In this document: piece after piece, positions 16,330-24,206 of the stretch | Layout: each line of letters opens with the position of its first letter | How positions within the stretch are numbered: position 1 is the stretch's first letter | The notes under the pieces: model-generated | The model's database searches: none | Told to the model about the DNA's origin: nothing | Seen by the model: only the letters and a program-made list of their open reading frames with translations | Program-made: the position numbers and the translations under genes | Origin: DATLGB01 sp964242305 | GTDB taxonomy: Bacteria; Actinomycetota; Thermoleophilia; Solirubrobacterales; Solirubrobacteraceae | Reading direction: 5' to 3' | Assembly (NCBI GenBank): GCA_964242305.1 | Contig: CAXTBB010000002.1 | Location: 129,384 to 193,383 of the forward strand | DNA length: 64,000 nt

Positions 16330-17433
16330 GTGCCGGAGAGGGGAGCCACGCCAAAGGTCTCGGCGCGCCGACGGGCCGTGCTGCGCGCGATCAACCGCTT
16401 CACGTCGCCGTTGCTCATCGACGACTACCTCGAGCTGATCAACCCGCTGTGGTCCTCGCGGGAGCTGCGCGGCAAGGTCGTGCGCATCACCAGGGAGACC
16501 GAGGACGCCTCGACGATCGTCATCAAGCCCGGCTGGGAGTGGGAGGGCCACGAGCCCGGCCAGTACCTGCGCATCGGCCTCGACATCGAGGGCGTCCGCC
16601 ACTGGCGCGCCTACTCGCTGACGTCGGATCCGGCCGACGACGAGGGCTGCATCTCCATCACCGTCAAGCACGCCAAGGACGGCAAGGTCTCCTCGTACAT
16701 CGTGCGCAAGCTGCGCGAGGGGACGATCGTCTCCCTCGGCGAGGTCACCGGCCAGTTCACGCTCCCCGACGAGGTCCCCGAGAAGCTGCTGTTCATCAGC
16801 GCCGGCTCGGGCATCACGCCGATCGTGTCGATGATCCGCGACCTCGCCGACAAGGACGAGCTGGTCGACGCGATCCACATCCACTCCGCCCGCGGCAAGG
16901 ACGACGTCATCTTCGGCGACCAGCTGCGCAAGCTCGACCAGCGTCGCAACGGCTTCACCTTCGACGAGCACCACACGACCGGCGAGGGCGACGACCGCTT
17001 CCAGCCGTCCGACCTCGACGAGCGCGTGCCCGACTGGAAGGAGCGCCTCGCCTTCGTCTCCGGCCCCGCCGAGCTCATCGACGCGCTCGAGGAGCACTGG
17101 GAAGAGCACGGCGATCCCGAACTGCTCAACCTCGAGCGCTTCCAGCCGACCTATGGCGAGGGCGGCGAGGAGGGCGACGGCGGCTCCATCAAGTTCTCCA
17201 AGTCCGACAAGGAAGTCGAGGCGGAGGGCGGGCAGTCCATCCTCGTGGCGGGGGAGAACGAGGGCCTGGACCTGCCCTACGGCTGTCGCATGGGCATCTG
17301 CCACACCTGCGTGGGCAAGTGCGTGAGCGGCAAGATCCGCGACCTGCGCTCCGGCGAGGTCTCGGACGCGGAAGGTCAGACGATTCGAATTTGCATCAAC
17401 GCCCCTGAGGGCCCTGTGGAGGTTGAACTATGA
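16330..17433 (+). CDS. Ferredoxin reductase with C-terminal [2Fe-2S] domain (desaturase electron donor)
   Basis: A 367-residue NAD(P)H-dependent reductase. The FAD site is WRAYSLTSDP, the nicotinamide site SAGSGITPIVSMI, and the C-terminal plant-type ferredoxin has YGCRMGICHTCVGKC plus a fourth Cys in IRICINAP. The architecture and neighbourhood match Rv3230c, the partner of the mycobacterial DesA3 acyl-CoA desaturase. Its ATGA overlap with the desaturase gene makes a functional pair very likely. An acidic linker (about residues 270-300) joins the domains. Confidence 0.92.
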   Translation: MPERGATPKVSARRRAVLRAINRFTSPLLIDDYLELINPLWSSRELRGKVVRITRETEDASTIVIKPGWEWEGHEPGQYLRIGLDIEGVRHWRAYSLTSDPADDEGCISITVKHAKDGKVSSYIVRKLREGTIVSLGEVTGQFTLPDEVPEKLLFISAGSGITPIVSMIRDLADKDELVDAIHIHSARGKDDVIFGDQLRKLDQRRNGFTFDEHHTTGEGDDRFQPSDLDERVPDWKERLAFVSGPAELIDALEEHWEEHGDPELLNLERFQPTYGEGGEEGDGGSIKFSKSDKEVEAEGGQSILVAGENEGLDLPYGCRMGICHTCVGKCVSGKIRDLRSGEVSDAEGQTIRICINAPEGPVEVEL

Positions 17434-18650
17434 GTCCCACTGCCGAGAAGGAGGAGCCCACGCGGTTCTCCTCGATCCCCGACACCGGGGAGACGCTGAT
17501 CGAGAACCCGATCGACCGGCTCACGCCGGAGCAGATCGAGGAGATCGGCAAGCTCTTCGACCAGCTCCACGAGGAGGTCAAGAACGACCTCGGCGAGCGC
17601 GACGCGACCTACATCCGGTCGATCATCGAGCTCCAGCGCCGCCTGGCCGTGCTCGGCCGCATCCTGATCGCCGGCTCGAAGTACCGCCCGCTGCAGGTGA
17701 CGGGCACCGGTGTCCTCGCGATCGCGAAGATCCTCGAGAACATGGAGATCGGCCACAACGTCCTGCACGGTCAGTGGGACTGGATGAACGACCCGGTCAT
17801 CAACTCGAGCTCCTGGGACTGGGACACCGTCTCGCCCGCCGACGGCTGGAAGTTCAGCCACAACTACGTGCACCACACGTACACGAACATCCGCGGGATG
17901 GACCGCGATCTCGGCTACGAGATCATGCGCATCGACCCGCACCAGAAGTGGCACCCGGTGTTCCTGGCGCAGCCGTTCTACAACCTGCTCCTGATGGGCT
18001 TCTTCGAGTGGGGCGTCGCCATGCACGACCTCGATCTCGGCGCCATCCGCAACGGGACGAAGCCGATGCGCGACGTCAAGATGACGCTCAAGGAGATCGG
18101 CAAGAAGGTCCTCGGCCAGGTCACGAAGGACTACGTCGCCTTCCCGGCCCTGAGCGGCCCGAAGTACTACAAGCGCGCGCTGCAGGCCAACGTCGCGGCG
18201 AACCTGATCCGCAACTTCTGGTCCTACTCGATCATCTTCTGCGGCCACTTCCCCGACCAGACCTACACGTTCCCGTTCGACGACGTGGACGTCGAGAACG
18301 AGGACAAGGGCCACTGGTACGTGCGCCAGTTGCTGGGCGCGGCCAACATCGACGGCGGCCCGCTCTTCCACGTGATGAGCGGCAACCTCAGCTACCAGGT
18401 CGAGCACCACCTGTTCCCCGATATGCCGTCCACGCGCTACGGCGAGATCGCCCCGCGCGTGCGCGAGATCTGCGAGCAGTACGAGCTGCCCTACAACACC
18501 GGGCCGCTGTGGAAGCAGCTCGGCACCGTGCACCGGACGATCCTCCGGCTCGCGTTCCCGGGCGGCAAGCCGCGCCCGAAGCCCGGCCCCTACAAGGGCC
18601 CGCTCAAGCGCGGCGAGGGCGAGCGCACCGATCTCGCCGAGGCTGCCTGA
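17430..18650 (+). CDS. Membrane fatty acid (acyl-CoA) desaturase, DesA3-like
   Basis: A 406-residue di-iron membrane desaturase that inserts a double bond into a fatty acyl chain. The three histidine boxes are HNVLH (near residue 108), HNYVHH (near 146) and QVEHHLFP (near 325). Hydrophobic segments lie between them. It receives electrons from the reductase encoded immediately upstream. Expected control is by the divergent TetR protein. A hairpin terminator follows. Confidence 0.93.
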   Translation: MSPTAEKEEPTRFSSIPDTGETLIENPIDRLTPEQIEEIGKLFDQLHEEVKNDLGERDATYIRSIIELQRRLAVLGRILIAGSKYRPLQVTGTGVLAIAKILENMEIGHNVLHGQWDWMNDPVINSSSWDWDTVSPADGWKFSHNYVHHTYTNIRGMDRDLGYEIMRIDPHQKWHPVFLAQPFYNLLLMGFFEWGVAMHDLDLGAIRNGTKPMRDVKMTLKEIGKKVLGQVTKDYVAFPALSGPKYYKRALQANVAANLIRNFWSYSIIFCGHFPDQTYTFPFDDVDVENEDKGHWYVRQLLGAANIDGGPLFHVMSGNLSYQVEHHLFPDMPSTRYGEIAPRVREICEQYELPYNTGPLWKQLGTVHRTILRLAFPGGKPRPKPGPYKGPLKRGEGERTDLAEAA

Positions 18651-18661
18651 CGCTGGTCGAC

Positions 18662-18687
18662 CCGCCCGCGTGTCGAAGCGCGGGCGG
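18662..18687 (+). terminator. Hairpin after the desaturase gene
   Basis: A 9-bp perfect stem (CCGCCCGCG / CGCGGGCGG) with an 8-nt loop lies 11 nt after the stop codon. There is no U tract. Confidence 0.65.
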
Positions 18688-18743
18688 ATCACCTGCTCCA
18701 CCTGTCCATGTTGAGAGGGTGTCCGTCTGGCGACACTCCTTGT

Positions 18744-19472
18744 ATGAGCGAGCGCGTTCCGCAGATTGTCGCGTTCGGGGGCGGCGGCTTCTCCATGGAG
18801 GCCGGGAACCCCCTGCTGGACGACTACGTCCTCGGCCTTACCGGGGTCGAGCGTCCCAAGGTGTGCTTCCTGCCGACCGCGTCGGGTGACGCCGACCACT
18901 ACATCGTCCGCTTCTACCGGCAGTTCGCCTGCACGACCGACGCCTCGCACGTATCGCTGTTCCGCCGCGACCGCGGCTGCGGGGCCGTGCAGGACAACGT
19001 CGCCGAGCACCTGCTCCAGCAGGACCTGATCTACGTCGGCGGCGGCAACGTCATCTCCATGCTGGGGACGTGGCGTGCGCACGAGCTCGACGACGCGCTG
19101 CGTGTGGCGTGGGAGAACGGCGTCGTGCTGTGCGGGCTGTCGGCCGGCTCGCTGTGCTGGTTCTCCCAGTCGCTGACCGCGTTCCACGGCGCGCCCAAGC
19201 GCGTCGAGGGTCTTGGCCTGCTTCCGTACTCCAACTGCGTCCACTACGACGCCGAGCCCGAGCGGCGCGAGGAGTACGTTCGCTCCGTGGCCGAGGGGGC
19301 CATGGTGCCCGGCTACGCGGCGCAGGACTCCGCGGCGCTGCACTTCCAGGGCGCCGACCTGGCTCGGGTGGTCGCGTCACGCGAGGGCAAGCGCGCGTTC
19401 CGGGTCGACGCCGACGGCGAGCACGAGCTCGACGTGGAGTACTTAGGTGATCGTGTGATGATGGCTGCGTGA
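18744..19472 (+). CDS. Peptidase E-like (family S51) protein, copy 1
   Basis: A 242-residue protein of the class-I glutamine-amidotransferase-like fold. The N-terminus is QIVAFGGGGFSMEAGNPLLD. YVGGGNVISMLGTWRAH and the nucleophile elbow GLSAGSLCWF (catalytic Ser) match peptidase E, which cleaves after N-terminal Asp. The start is ATG 18744. The next gene is a clear paralogue in the same orientation, overlapping by GTGA. The activity is inferred from family only. Confidence 0.82.
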   Translation: MSERVPQIVAFGGGGFSMEAGNPLLDDYVLGLTGVERPKVCFLPTASGDADHYIVRFYRQFACTTDASHVSLFRRDRGCGAVQDNVAEHLLQQDLIYVGGGNVISMLGTWRAHELDDALRVAWENGVVLCGLSAGSLCWFSQSLTAFHGAPKRVEGLGLLPYSNCVHYDAEPERREEYVRSVAEGAMVPGYAAQDSAALHFQGADLARVVASREGKRAFRVDADGEHELDVEYLGDRVMMAA

Positions 19473-20242
19473 CGCGGCCACCCACGATCCTCGCCATGGG
19501 CGGGGGCGGGTTCACGATGGAGCCCGACAACCCCGCCCTGGACGACCTCGCCCTGTCGTTGACCGAGGCACGCGAGCCCCGCGTCCTCTTCCTGCCCACC
19601 GCCTCCGGCGACCCCGCCGCGCAGATCCAGGGGTTCCGCAACCGCTTCGGTGGTCGCGCCTGCCGTCCGGACGTCCTCTCCCTGTTCCGGCGCGGGGACT
19701 CGACCCGCTCGCTCGCGGACATCGTCGGCGAAGCGGACCTGATCTACGTCGGCGGCGGCTCCATGCGCAACCTGCTCGCCATCTGGCGCGCGCACGGCCT
19801 CGACGAGTGCCTGCACCAGGCCTGGCAGGCCGGGACCGTGCTGGTCGGCCTCTCGGCCGGCGCGATGTGCTGGTTCGAGGGCGGCATCACGAAGTCCTTC
19901 GGCGCCCCCGTCCCGATCGCTGGCCTCGGCTGGCTCCCGGGCTCCCTCACCGTCCACGCCGACGGCGAGCCCGACCGCCTGCCCGTGTGGCTGGAGTCCG
20001 TCAAGTCCGGCGCCCTGCCGGGCGGCTGGGCCGCCGACGACGGCGTCGGCCTGCTGTGGCGGGGGACGACGCTCGAGCGGATCGTCTCCTCCCGGCCGGT
20101 GACCACGGCGCTGCGGGTGGACGCCGTCGGCGGCGAGCTCGTGCGGCGGCGGGAGACGCCGGAGTTGCTGGAGACGCGGCCGCGGCGGACGGTGCCGGAT
20201 GACGTGCTGGAACTGCGCGACGTCCTCCGCCGCCGGCGCTAG
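19469..20242 (+). CDS. Peptidase E-like (family S51) protein, copy 2
   Basis: A 257-residue paralogue of the preceding gene. It has the same opening (TILAMGGGGFTMEPDNPALD), YVGGGSMRNLLAIWRAH and nucleophile elbow GLSAGAMCWF. The C-terminus carries an extra Arg-rich extension. Both copies keep the Ser of the elbow, so neither looks dead. The two may form a heteromer or split specificity. Its TAG stop shares the tetranucleotide CTAG with the stop of the convergent gene. Confidence 0.82.
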   Translation: MTRPPTILAMGGGGFTMEPDNPALDDLALSLTEAREPRVLFLPTASGDPAAQIQGFRNRFGGRACRPDVLSLFRRGDSTRSLADIVGEADLIYVGGGSMRNLLAIWRAHGLDECLHQAWQAGTVLVGLSAGAMCWFEGGITKSFGAPVPIAGLGWLPGSLTVHADGEPDRLPVWLESVKSGALPGGWAADDGVGLLWRGTTLERIVSSRPVTTALRVDAVGGELVRRRETPELLETRPRRTVPDDVLELRDVLRRRR

Positions 20243-21270
20243 TCCGCCACCAATCCCGCGCAGACCCAGTTGTGCGCGCCCGCCCCACCGGCCCACAGCT
20301 GCGCGGCAAGCCGGTCCTGCTCCGCCTTGGACGCCTGGTAGGCCTCCGGCGTGGAGCCGCCGAGGCCCTTCCAGGTGTCGGGCAGGAACTGGTAGTAGCC
20401 GGAGGCGCCGGCGGAGTTGGGCGGCAGGTTCTCGCCGCCGGACTCGCACTGGACGATCGCCCACGGGATCGCCCACGGCCCGCCCGGACCGGCGAGGGAG
20501 ACGGCGGCGGTGGCGCGGGCGGCGAGCAGCTTGCGCAGTTCCTTCTCCGCGCGGGCGCGCCCGGCGCGGGTGCGCGTGAGCGCGGCCTGGCGTGCGGCGC
20601 GGGCGGAGGCGAGCGCGTCGCGGCGTGAGCGCAGGCCGGCGAGGATGCCGGCCAGCGCGTCGCGCCGGCGGGCGAGGTCGTCCGCGGTGGCCTGGCGGCG
20701 GCGGTTCAACACGTTCAGCACGCCGCGCTGACGCAGCGCGTCCGTGCGCGCGGTGCGGACGACGTCGAGCAGGCGGGCGTCGGCGTGCTGGACGCGCTGG
20801 AGGTAGTGCGTCGTCTCCAGCAGCTCCCGGAAGCCGTGCGCGGAGAGGATGACGCTGATCAGGTCGGGCTCGCCGTTGACGTAGCGCTCGCGCAGCAGGT
20901 GCGAGAGCTTGCGGCGGACCTCGGCCAGCCGCGCCTGCAGGCGCGCCGAGCGCGCGCGGGCGGCGCGCAGCCGCGTCTCCGTCCGATCGGCCAGGGCCTG
21001 CGCGGCGCTCAGCTCGGACTGCGCCTCCCCGACCCGCCCCTCGAGCACGGCGACGTCGCGCGCGGCGGCGCGCTCCAGCGCGCTCAGCCGCGCGACCGCG
21101 GAGGCCAGCGAGCGCTCGGTCTGCTTCCCCTCGGTGATCCGGTCCCGGAGCGAGCCCTCCGAGCTCTGCCCGCGCGCGACCGCCGCCCCGACCAGGACGC
21201 AGACCAGCGACACGACGACCAGGACGCGCACGCGAGCGAAGGTACGTGTGACCAACCTCCGTGCCTGCAA
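20239..21270 (-). CDS. Exported coiled-coil protein with C-terminal transglycosylase/RPF-like domain
   Basis: A 343-residue protein. The N-terminal hydrophobic segment VRVLVVVSLVCVLVGAAVA is a signal peptide or anchor. Residues 40-260 are a long Ala/Arg/Leu coiled coil resembling CwlO/FtsX-partner N-domains. The last 85 residues (IVQCESGGENLPPNSAGASGYYQFLPDTW) match the lysozyme-like resuscitation-promoting/transglycosylase core, including the Glu of CESGG. It probably acts on peptidoglycan. The start is uncertain: TTG 21270 is the first in-frame candidate giving a full signal peptide. Confidence 0.82.
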   Translation of the reverse strand: MQARRLVTRTFARVRVLVVVSLVCVLVGAAVARGQSSEGSLRDRITEGKQTERSLASAVARLSALERAAARDVAVLEGRVGEAQSELSAAQALADRTETRLRAARARSARLQARLAEVRRKLSHLLRERYVNGEPDLISVILSAHGFRELLETTHYLQRVQHADARLLDVVRTARTDALRQRGVLNVLNRRRQATADDLARRRDALAGILAGLRSRRDALASARAARQAALTRTRAGRARAEKELRKLLAARATAAVSLAGPGGPWAIPWAIVQCESGGENLPPNSAGASGYYQFLPDTWKGLGGSTPEAYQASKAEQDRLAAQLWAGGAGAHNWVCAGLVAD

Positions 21271-21284
21271 GATGCGGTGCGTCG

Positions 21285-21290
21285 TAATGT
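21285..21290 (+). promoter_or_regulatory. Putative -10 box of a leaderless promoter for the MMPL gene
   Basis: TAATGT lies 9 nt before the ATG at 21300, with no Shine-Dalgarno site in between. No clear -35 box is seen. Confidence 0.5.
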
Positions 21291-21299
21291 GACGCGGCG

Positions 21300-23441
21300 A
21301 TGACTTCCCTCGCCCGTTGGTGCTTCCAGCACAAGAAGCGCGTGATCGGCCTCTGGGTCGCCGCCCTGGTCGTCCTCGGCGCCCTCAGCGGAGCCGCCGG
21401 CTCTGGCTACTCGGACTCCTTCACCCTTCCCGGAACGGATTCCACCACGGCCTTCGACCTGCTCGGCGACAACTTCAAGCAGGAGTCGACGGACACCAAC
21501 CAGGTCGTCTTCGGCGCCTCCGACGTCACCTCCGGGACCGCGAAGGCGAAGATCGAGTCGACGCTCGCGAAGATCGCCAAGATCAAGCACGTCGAGCGCG
21601 TCGACAGCCCGTACGCGAAGGGCGCGGCCGCGCGGCAGATCGCCAAGAGCAAGACCGTCGCGTTCGCCAACGTCCACATGGACGGCGAGCAGGCGATCAT
21701 CGACGTTCCCAAGTCCGCCTACACGAAGATCATCGACACGGTCCACGATGCCGACCGCGACGGCCTGCAGGCCAAGGTCGGGGGCTCGGGCATCCAGCAG
21801 GCCAACCAGCAGCAGGGCGGCTCCAGCGAGCTGATCGGCTTCATCGCCGCCGCCATCGTGCTCTCGCTCGCGTTCGGCTCGCTGTTCGCGACGCTGCTGC
21901 CGCTCGCCACCGCGGTCATCTCGCTCGGGACGGCGCTGATGATCTCCGGCCTGCTCGCCCACGTCCTCACCATCGCCACCTTCGCGCCGCAGCTGGCGAC
22001 GCTGATCGGCCTCGGCGTCGGCATCGACTACTCGCTGTTCGTGGTCACCAGACATCGCAACGCGATCAAGGCCGGCCGCAATCCGGAGGACGCGTGCGCA
22101 CGCGCGCTGAACACCTCGGGCCGCGCCGTGCTGTTCGCGGCCGCGACGGTGATCGTGGCGCTGCTCGGACTGCTCATCCTCGGCGTCTCGTTCCTCAACG
22201 GCGTCGCCATCGCGTCGTCGGTGACCGTGCTCACCGTGGCGGCCGCCGCGATCACCCTGCTGCCCGCGTTCCTGGGCGCGATCGGGATGAAGGCGCTGTC
22301 GAAGAAGGAGCGCCGCCGGCTGGAGACGGAGGGTCCGCACGACCCGAAGGAGGTCGGCCGCTGGCCGCAGTGGGCGCGCTTCGTGCAGCGCCGGCCGGTC
22401 CCGCTCGCTGTGGTCGCGCTGCTGGTCATGCTGGCGCTCGCGATTCCGGCGCTCGAGCTGCGCCTGGGCTCGTCCGACGCCGGCCAGGACCCGAAGGACT
22501 CGACCACGCGTCAGGCCTACGACCTGCTCGCCAAGGGCTTCGGACCCGGCTTCAACGGCACCTTCCAGATCGTCGCCGAGACGCCCGGCGGCAAGGCCGA
22601 CCTGCCGAAGGTGCAGGCGCTCGCAAAGACGCTCGAGGCGACGAAGGGACTCGCGTCGGTGAGCCCGCCGGTCCCGTCGCCGAACGGCAAGATCGCGCTG
22701 ATCGAGGCCAAGCCGTCGACCGCCCCGCAGGACAAGGCCACGAGCGACCTGATCACCCGCCTGCGCGGCGACGTCATCCCCAAGAGCGCCGGCGGCCTCG
22801 ACGTCCACCTCGGCGGCATCACCGCGATCTTCGACGACTTCGCCGGCGTCCTCACCGACAAGCTGCCGCTGTTCATCACGGTCATCGTCCTGCTCGGCTG
22901 CCTGCTGCTGATGATCGCGTTCCGCTCCATCCTGATCCCGCTGACGGCAGCGGTCATGAACCTGCTCGCCGCGGGGGCGGCGTTCGGTGTCGTCACCGCC
23001 GTCTTCCAGAAGGGCTTCCTGGCCGGCCCGCTCGGCGTGGGGGAGGGGCCGGTGGAGGCGTTCCTGCCCGTGATGATGCTGGCGATCCTGTTCGGCCTGT
23101 CGATGGACTACCAGGTCTTCCTGGTCTCGCGCATGCACGAGGAGTGGGTCAAGACGGGTGACAACGCGGTGTCGGTGCGCGTCGGGCAATCGGCCACGGG
23201 GCGGGTCATCACCGCCGCGGCGACGATCATGGTGCTCGTGTTCGGGTCCTTCCTGCTCGCAGGTCAGCGGGTCGTGGCGGAGTTCGGGATCGGGCTGGCG
23301 TCGGCGGTGCTGCTGGACGCGCTGATCCTGCGCACGATCCTGGTCCCGGCGGTGATGCACCTGATCGGCGACCGCAACTGGTGGCTGCCCAAGGGCCTCG
23401 ACCGCGCGCTGCCGCGGGTGGCCGTCGAAGCCACGGAGTGA
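21300..23441 (+). CDS. MMPL-family RND transporter, copy 1
   Basis: A 713-residue inner-membrane transporter with the duplicated MMPL layout: TM1, an extracytoplasmic domain (about 40-170), a first bundle of five helices (about 175-330), a second extracytoplasmic domain, and a second bundle from about 520. Typical segments are GLGVGIDYSLFVVTRHR and ILFGLSMDYQVFLVSRMHEEW, carrying the proton-relay DY pairs. Members export lipids or drugs. The downstream P450 gene overlaps by GTGA. Confidence 0.92.
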   Translation: MTSLARWCFQHKKRVIGLWVAALVVLGALSGAAGSGYSDSFTLPGTDSTTAFDLLGDNFKQESTDTNQVVFGASDVTSGTAKAKIESTLAKIAKIKHVERVDSPYAKGAAARQIAKSKTVAFANVHMDGEQAIIDVPKSAYTKIIDTVHDADRDGLQAKVGGSGIQQANQQQGGSSELIGFIAAAIVLSLAFGSLFATLLPLATAVISLGTALMISGLLAHVLTIATFAPQLATLIGLGVGIDYSLFVVTRHRNAIKAGRNPEDACARALNTSGRAVLFAAATVIVALLGLLILGVSFLNGVAIASSVTVLTVAAAAITLLPAFLGAIGMKALSKKERRRLETEGPHDPKEVGRWPQWARFVQRRPVPLAVVALLVMLALAIPALELRLGSSDAGQDPKDSTTRQAYDLLAKGFGPGFNGTFQIVAETPGGKADLPKVQALAKTLEATKGLASVSPPVPSPNGKIALIEAKPSTAPQDKATSDLITRLRGDVIPKSAGGLDVHLGGITAIFDDFAGVLTDKLPLFITVIVLLGCLLLMIAFRSILIPLTAAVMNLLAAGAAFGVVTAVFQKGFLAGPLGVGEGPVEAFLPVMMLAILFGLSMDYQVFLVSRMHEEWVKTGDNAVSVRVGQSATGRVITAAATIMVLVFGSFLLAGQRVVAEFGIGLASAVLLDALILRTILVPAVMHLIGDRNWWLPKGLDRALPRVAVEATE

Positions 23442-24205
23442 CCAGGGCGGAGGCGCTCGCGATCCTGCGGGATCCCGAGCGCTACACCGTCGACCACCCC
23501 GCCTTCGCGACTGCCACCGTGGTGGGGCGCAGCCTGCTGTCGACGGACGGCGAGGAGCACGCTCGGCGTCGCCGGCGGTTCGAGGGACGGTTCACCGCCG
23601 ACGAGGCGTGGCTGCGCGAGCAGGCGGACGCGCTGGTCGCGGCGCTCCCCGACCCCGCCGAGCTGCGCACGCAGTATGCGGGCCCGTTCGCGGCCGCCGT
23701 GATGCGGCACGTGCTGGGCCTCCCGCACAGCGTCGACGAGCTCCTCGACGGGATGCGGCCCATCGTCGCCGCGACGGTGGGGGACGGCTCGCTGGCCGAG
23801 GGCCGCGCGGCGTTCGCGCGCCTGGGGATCGACGCGGACACCGCCGTCGCGCTGTTCGGCGGCATCGACACGATGGAGGGGATGATCCTCATCCTGGTCC
23901 TGCACGTCCTCACCGGGCAGGCGACGGGCGTGGACACCTCCCTCGCACTCGACCCCGCCGTCGCCGAGGTGCACCGCTACCACGGCGACGAGCTGGTCAC
24001 CGTCCGCCTCAAGGACGCCGGCCTGCCCTTCGCCGCCGGGCCGCACGTGTGCCCGGCCGCGCAGCTCGCCCGGCTCGAGGCGCGCGTCGCGCTGGAGGCC
24101 CTGCTGGTCCGGCGCCCGCGGCTGGCGGCGCCCGCGGCGGTGCAGGGCGCCATCTTCCGCAAGCCCGTTGACTTGCGGATCACCTTCCTGGGTACGGTCG
24201 ACTGA
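23438..24205 (+). CDS. Unusually short cytochrome P450-like protein
   Basis: A 255-residue protein; bacterial P450s are normally about 400. The haem loop FAAGPHVCPAAQLARLEARVA is present with the Cys205 ligand. An ExxR pair (Glu177, Arg180 in AEVHRY) and a C-helix-like DGEEHARRRRRF are also visible. The first 60 or so residues of a normal P450 and much of the F-G and post-I-helix region are absent. The I-helix (FGGIDTMEGMI) lacks the usual acid-Thr pair. The start GTG overlaps the MMPL stop. It could be a real minimal haem protein or a decayed P450; the frame is intact. Confidence 0.7.
   Translation: MTRAEALAILRDPERYTVDHPAFATATVVGRSLLSTDGEEHARRRRRFEGRFTADEAWLREQADALVAALPDPAELRTQYAGPFAAAVMRHVLGLPHSVDELLDGMRPIVAATVGDGSLAEGRAAFARLGIDADTAVALFGGIDTMEGMILILVLHVLTGQATGVDTSLALDPAVAEVHRYHGDELVTVRLKDAGLPFAAGPHVCPAAQLARLEARVALEALLVRRPRLAAPAAVQGAIFRKPVDLRITFLGTVD
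24168..24198 (+). promoter_or_regulatory. Promoter of the large acyl-CoA dehydrogenase gene (leaderless)
   Basis: A -35-like TTGACT (24168-24173) and -10 TACGGT (24193-24198) are separated by 19 nt, and the -10 ends 8 nt before the ATG at 24207. The promoter lies inside the 3' end of the P450 gene. Confidence 0.5.
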
Positions 24206-24206
24206 A

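Noticed and set aside
18711..18744. TTGAGA-based promoter before the first peptidase-E-like gene
   Set aside because: The -35-like box has no matching -10 at proper spacing and the region lacks a TANNNT box, so I did not list it as a feature.
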